Of a DNA stretch of 53,233 nucleotides, positions 50,804 to 53,233 are shown piece after piece. Where the stretch lies: positions 1 through 53,233 of the forward strand of contig JASJCB010000082.1 in assembly GCA_030066195.1 (NCBI GenBank), given 5' to 3'. The notes below the pieces were generated by a model, which saw only the letters and a program-made list of their open reading frames with translations, made no database searches and was not told the DNA's origin. The position numbers and the translations under genes are program-made. The stretch comes from Acidobacteriota bacterium. GTDB taxonomy: Bacteria > Acidobacteriota > Holophagae > Acanthopleuribacterales > Acanthopleuribacteraceae. Position 1 is the first letter of the stretch; each line of letters begins with the position of its first letter.

Positions 50804-51700
50804 TTACCCGTCAGTTCCCAAGATCAAGGCTGCCGCTCCCAACTTCCCGGAGGAATCGCCGCCTTCAGCGTGAACAATCGGAGGGATTTTGCGGGTGCCG
50901 AAACTGAATTCGGCGATGCGATCGGCCATCTGGTAGAAGCTGGGTTGTAGGGACAGTCCGCCGCCCAGAACGAAGATTTCCGGGTCGTAGCAGCTCATCA
51001 TCATGGCGATAAAGCGACAGAAAATAAGTTCGGTTTCGTCGATGATCTCAGCGGCAATGGGATCGCTTTCCCTTTGCTCGTAAAGGGTTTTGGTATTGCG
51101 GACTTCAGGGTTCCCGCCGGCCTCATGGTACCTGGCCAAAACCGCCGGGCCGCTCAAATAGGCTTCTACGCAGCCCGCATTGCCGCAGCCGCACCGCCGG
51201 CCCCTGAAGTCCATGATGGTATGGCCGATTTCCGGCGCCAATCCGTGGGCGCCGTTGAGGAGGTGACCGTTGATGATGACGCCGCCGCCCACACCGGTGC
51301 CCAGGATGACGCCGACGACGTTTTTATAGCCGCGCGCGGCGCCGAATTGGGCCTCGGAAGCGACCAGGCAGTTGGCGTCATTCTCGAAAGCCAGTCGGGT
51401 GTTCAACCGGGCCTGTAAATCGGCGGGCAGGGCGGTATCCTCGATAGCGGGAGAGTTGGGCGCGTTGCGCAGCTTGCCCGTTTCGGGATCGATGCTCCCC
51501 GGGATACTGAAGCCGATGCCCTCGACCGCTGTTTCCCTGCTTAGTTCGGTAGCAAACCGTTGAATCAAGGCCAGCATGGGTTCGTTTTCCTTGGGGGCCG
51601 GCTCGCGCAGGGTGGCGTGAATGCCGCCGTCCTCATCGATGAGCGATGCCTCCGCCTTGGTGCCGCCGATATCGAAGCCGATTGCATAGCGCTTGTTCAA
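50804..51700 (-). CDS. ROK family sugar kinase
   Basis: 298 residues, TTG start with AGGAGG 5 nt upstream. ATP-binding FDIGGTKAEASL at the N-terminus, catalytic Asp108 in FENDANC, phosphate loop ILGTGVGGG, and the ROK zinc site His160 (EIGHT) with C170-G-C172-GNAG-C177-VEA. ROK kinases phosphorylate glucose, N-acetylglucosamine, N-acetylmannosamine or fructose. The substrate is not evident. No N-terminal HTH, so an enzyme rather than a repressor. The BadF-type kinase gene precedes it by 49 bp on the same strand, probably one transcript. Confidence 0.93.
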   Translation of the reverse strand: MNKRYAIGFDIGGTKAEASLIDEDGGIHATLREPAPKENEPMLALIQRFATELSRETAVEGIGFSIPGSIDPETGKLRNAPNSPAIEDTALPADLQARLNTRLAFENDANCLVASEAQFGAARGYKNVVGVILGTGVGGGVIINGHLLNGAHGLAPEIGHTIMDFRGRRCGCGNAGCVEAYLSGPAVLARYHEAGGNPEVRNTKTLYEQRESDPIAAEIIDETELIFCRFIAMMMSCYDPEIFVLGGGLSLQPSFYQMADRIAEFSFGTRKIPPIVHAEGGDSSGKLGAAALILGTDG

Positions 51701-51749
51701 GTTGTCCTCCTGGTTGGCGTGGTACCGGAATACCGGTAAAGTAAAGCCC

Positions 51750-52607
51750 TCAGTGTGCCATGTTCAGTAGGTGTCGGGCAAGGGCATTCACGGGTCGATC
51801 GGAAAGAATACGCGCATTGGCAATGCCGCGGCGGGTGCAAAGGTCCAAAACAACCGCTTCAAAGGCCTTTGCCACGCCGCCCGTCAGCACCACGGGTTCC
51901 TCGCCGTGCAGCAGAGGGATGAGGTACTTGTCCAGAAACAAACCGATGGGTTCGGCAACCAGGGCGCGAATCTCGGGATTGTCCAACTGACCCGTCAGAA
52001 AGGGGACTTGCCCGGCCAGGAAACGATGGTGACTTGCGTGGTTGTAGACCTCGGGGATCAACTCCTCGATGTCCAAACCGGAGTAGGTTCGGTAAGCATC
52101 CACCACGTCCTCCGGGAGGGCGCCGTCGATCAGCGCACTGACAAAAACCCTGCCGATAGACGTGCCCCCGCCTTCATCACCCAGCAACCAACCCCGGCCG
52201 CCTTTCCGCTCGCTGATGCGGCGACCGTCATAGCGGAAGGCCACGGAACCCGTGCCCAAGATACCCGCCACTCCCGGGGCGCCTCCCAAACAGGCATAAG
52301 CCGCGCCAAGAATATCGGTTTCCACGCGTACGGCCGGGGTTTCGGGGAAGACGGCCCGCAGAAGGGAGGCGATGCGGTTCTGCCGGCGTACGTTTCCCAA
52401 ACCGGCGCCGAAGAAGCAGATGCGTCTCGGCAACTCATTTTGGAGCCACGGCCTTACTTCACGGGCCAGCACTTCGCGAATCTGTTCGGAACCGGCCAGA
52501 TTGGGATTCAGGCCGCGGGTCCTCAATTGACTGTCCGTCCGGTTGTCTCTCAACCACAACCAGTCGGTTTTGGTGCCGCCGCTGTCGGCTACGAGTAGGT
52601 TCGTCAC
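51750..52607 (-). CDS. BadF/NAGK-type ATPase, likely N-acetylglucosamine kinase
   Basis: 285 residues, GTG start with GAGG 6 nt upstream. Actin-like ATPase fold: LVADSGGTKTDWLW at the N-terminus, GILGTGSVAFRY, RGWLLGDEGGGTSIGR and PVVLTGGVAKAF. This is the BadF/BadG/BcrA/BcrD family branch that contains eukaryotic-type N-acetylglucosamine kinases and glucosamine kinases. No iron-sulfur ligands of the benzoyl-CoA reductase activators are present, so a sugar kinase role is more likely. First gene of a pair with the ROK kinase. Confidence 0.88.
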   Translation of the reverse strand: MTNLLVADSGGTKTDWLWLRDNRTDSQLRTRGLNPNLAGSEQIREVLAREVRPWLQNELPRRICFFGAGLGNVRRQNRIASLLRAVFPETPAVRVETDILGAAYACLGGAPGVAGILGTGSVAFRYDGRRISERKGGRGWLLGDEGGGTSIGRVFVSALIDGALPEDVVDAYRTYSGLDIEELIPEVYNHASHHRFLAGQVPFLTGQLDNPEIRALVAEPIGLFLDKYLIPLLHGEEPVVLTGGVAKAFEAVVLDLCTRRGIANARILSDRPVNALARHLLNMAH

Positions 52608-52927
52608 GGGTACCTCGCTTTCGGTTGCTTATTCTACAATGATATCGGTTCCCGTCATATGTTCCATAATTCTTGAAATTGCTTGACCGCTGGTGACCGA
52701 TTCGCGACCGTGGAGGCCGGTCGGCTTTGCGACCGTGGAGGCGGATGGTAATTGCATTGCGGACGCGGTCCGGCGACGCTACGCGCCGACCGTTCCGGTC
52801 CTGTCGGTCCCTACGCTACGATCGGCTATTGGCAGATCGGAACGTGTCCAATTGTTCTTAACTCGAAAAACCGTCATTTCATCAGGTGCAAACATCAAAT
52901 CCTCCGGTCCCTAAAATTGCACTGCAT
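52608..52927. other. Intergenic region with short direct repeat
   Basis: 320 bp upstream of the kinase pair. GCGACCGTGGAGG occurs at 52704 and 52729 (25-bp step) in a GC-rich stretch. A plus-strand open frame here has no ribosome-binding site. No promoter is clear. Confidence 0.45.
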
Positions 52928-53233
52928 TCATAGCCTGTGTCGTTCGGTAAACTCTTTTTTACGCTTTTTCTCCGCCGCTTCTCTTTCTTGTCGAAGCTCC
53001 TTTTCTTTTTTCTGTCGCGCTTTCCAGCCCGCCTTTAACTCTTCCAGGGCAATAGGTTCGAATTCCCTCATATGGCTAAAACCATCGGGGCCGACTACTA
53101 CGGGTTTCAAGAAGGGCTTTTTGAACGTGATGTGCTTAACTTCGCCGGTTGCTTCATGGTATTCGTTCCCGCGATGCTCTATGTCCATCCCGTGTGGACT
53201 CAGGTTGGTGATAAACCAACCTGAGCGTTGAAA
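52928..53233 (-). CDS. Partial gene of unknown function, 5' end outside the window
   Basis: The frame is open from the window edge to the stop at 52928 (at least 101 codons). An ATG at 53188 exists but without a ribosome-binding site, and the upstream codons are protein-like (RSGWFITNLSPHGMDI), so the true start is probably beyond the edge. The visible part has a beta-like segment (GEVKHITFKKPFLKPVVVG) and a highly charged C-terminal helix (about 35 residues of Lys/Glu/Arg) that should be a single alpha helix. No family recognised. A perfect 11-bp inverted repeat at 53199-53225 lies inside the coding frame. Confidence 0.5.
   Translation of the reverse strand, partial: FQRSGWFITNLSPHGMDIEHRGNEYHEATGEVKHITFKKPFLKPVVVGPDGFSHMREFEPIALEELKAGWKARQKKEKELRQEREAAEKKRKKEFTERHRL

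Noticed and set aside
53199..53225. Perfect 11-bp inverted repeat as a terminator or riboswitch
   Set aside because: It lies inside an open, protein-like reading frame and has no T tract.

Overview
The window (53,233 bp, moderately GC-rich, with AT-rich islands) reads as a chromosomal segment of a Gram-negative, dark-matter-leaning bacterium, most plausibly an Acidobacteriota member of the Holophagae/Acanthopleuribacter kind. This is an inference from gene content: an acidobacterial-type VWFA secreted protein, a Ser/Thr kinase with Sel1 repeats, glutaminyl-tRNA synthetase fused to a YqeY tail, a very large alpha-2-macroglobulin, lipid A-type glycosylation genes and type VI secretion (T6SS) genes. 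No phage, plasmid or transposase gene was recognised.

Layout. 1-1831 (minus): end of a T6SS operon (TssJ-like lipoprotein, TssK, start of a further gene). 2.1-6.5 kb: small orphan gene, HemW, and a GT2 / LAB_N / GT39 glycosyltransferase operon (plus). 6.5-15.8 kb (minus): lipoprotein, double-FHA membrane protein, a substrate-binding lipoprotein translationally coupled to a hybrid histidine kinase, metallophosphoesterase, and a run of unknown secreted or membrane proteins including a 51-residue Cys/Pro peptide. 16.0-22.0 kb: a tandem-duplicated small protein, S9 peptidase and GlnRS-YqeY. 22.2-30.8 kb: thioester-less alpha-2-macroglobulin and a cyclase-family enzyme (plus), MutL (minus). 31.0-31.8 kb: a gene-free island with an eight-unit 42-bp palindromic array and a candidate structured minus-strand RNA. 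31.8-34.6 kb: a NeuB-like synthase lacking its usual SAF tail, coupled to a GH57-like protein. 34.9-41.1 kb: VWFA protein with a sigma-54-type promoter candidate, NUDIX hydrolase, STAS protein, RuvAB and a sigma-54 activator. 41.4-49.6 kb is accessory in character: low-coding, frameshifted genes and gene fragments, two tRNAs (Arg-UCU, Pro-UGG), small secreted or membrane proteins, a Ser/Thr kinase with an apparent CUG start, and two more 42-bp-period arrays. 49.6-53.2 kb: an unknown Cys-containing protein, two different sugar kinases (ROK and BadF/NAGK type) and a partial gene at the edge.

How things may work together. The sigma-54 activator next to ruvAB and the -24/-12 motif before the VWFA gene suggest an active sigma-54 circuit. 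The substrate-binding protein without permease or ATPase next to the hybrid kinase looks like a two-part periplasmic sensor. The GT2/LAB_N/GT39 trio should build and transfer a lipid-linked sugar at the inner membrane.

The most unusual signal is three intergenic arrays with the same 42-bp spacing of short palindromes (31021-31340, 49054-49350, 43937-44120). Two are homologous to each other; the third has unrelated sequence but the same register. 42 bp equals four turns of B-DNA and 14 codons. Nothing in the protein-coding content explains these arrays.
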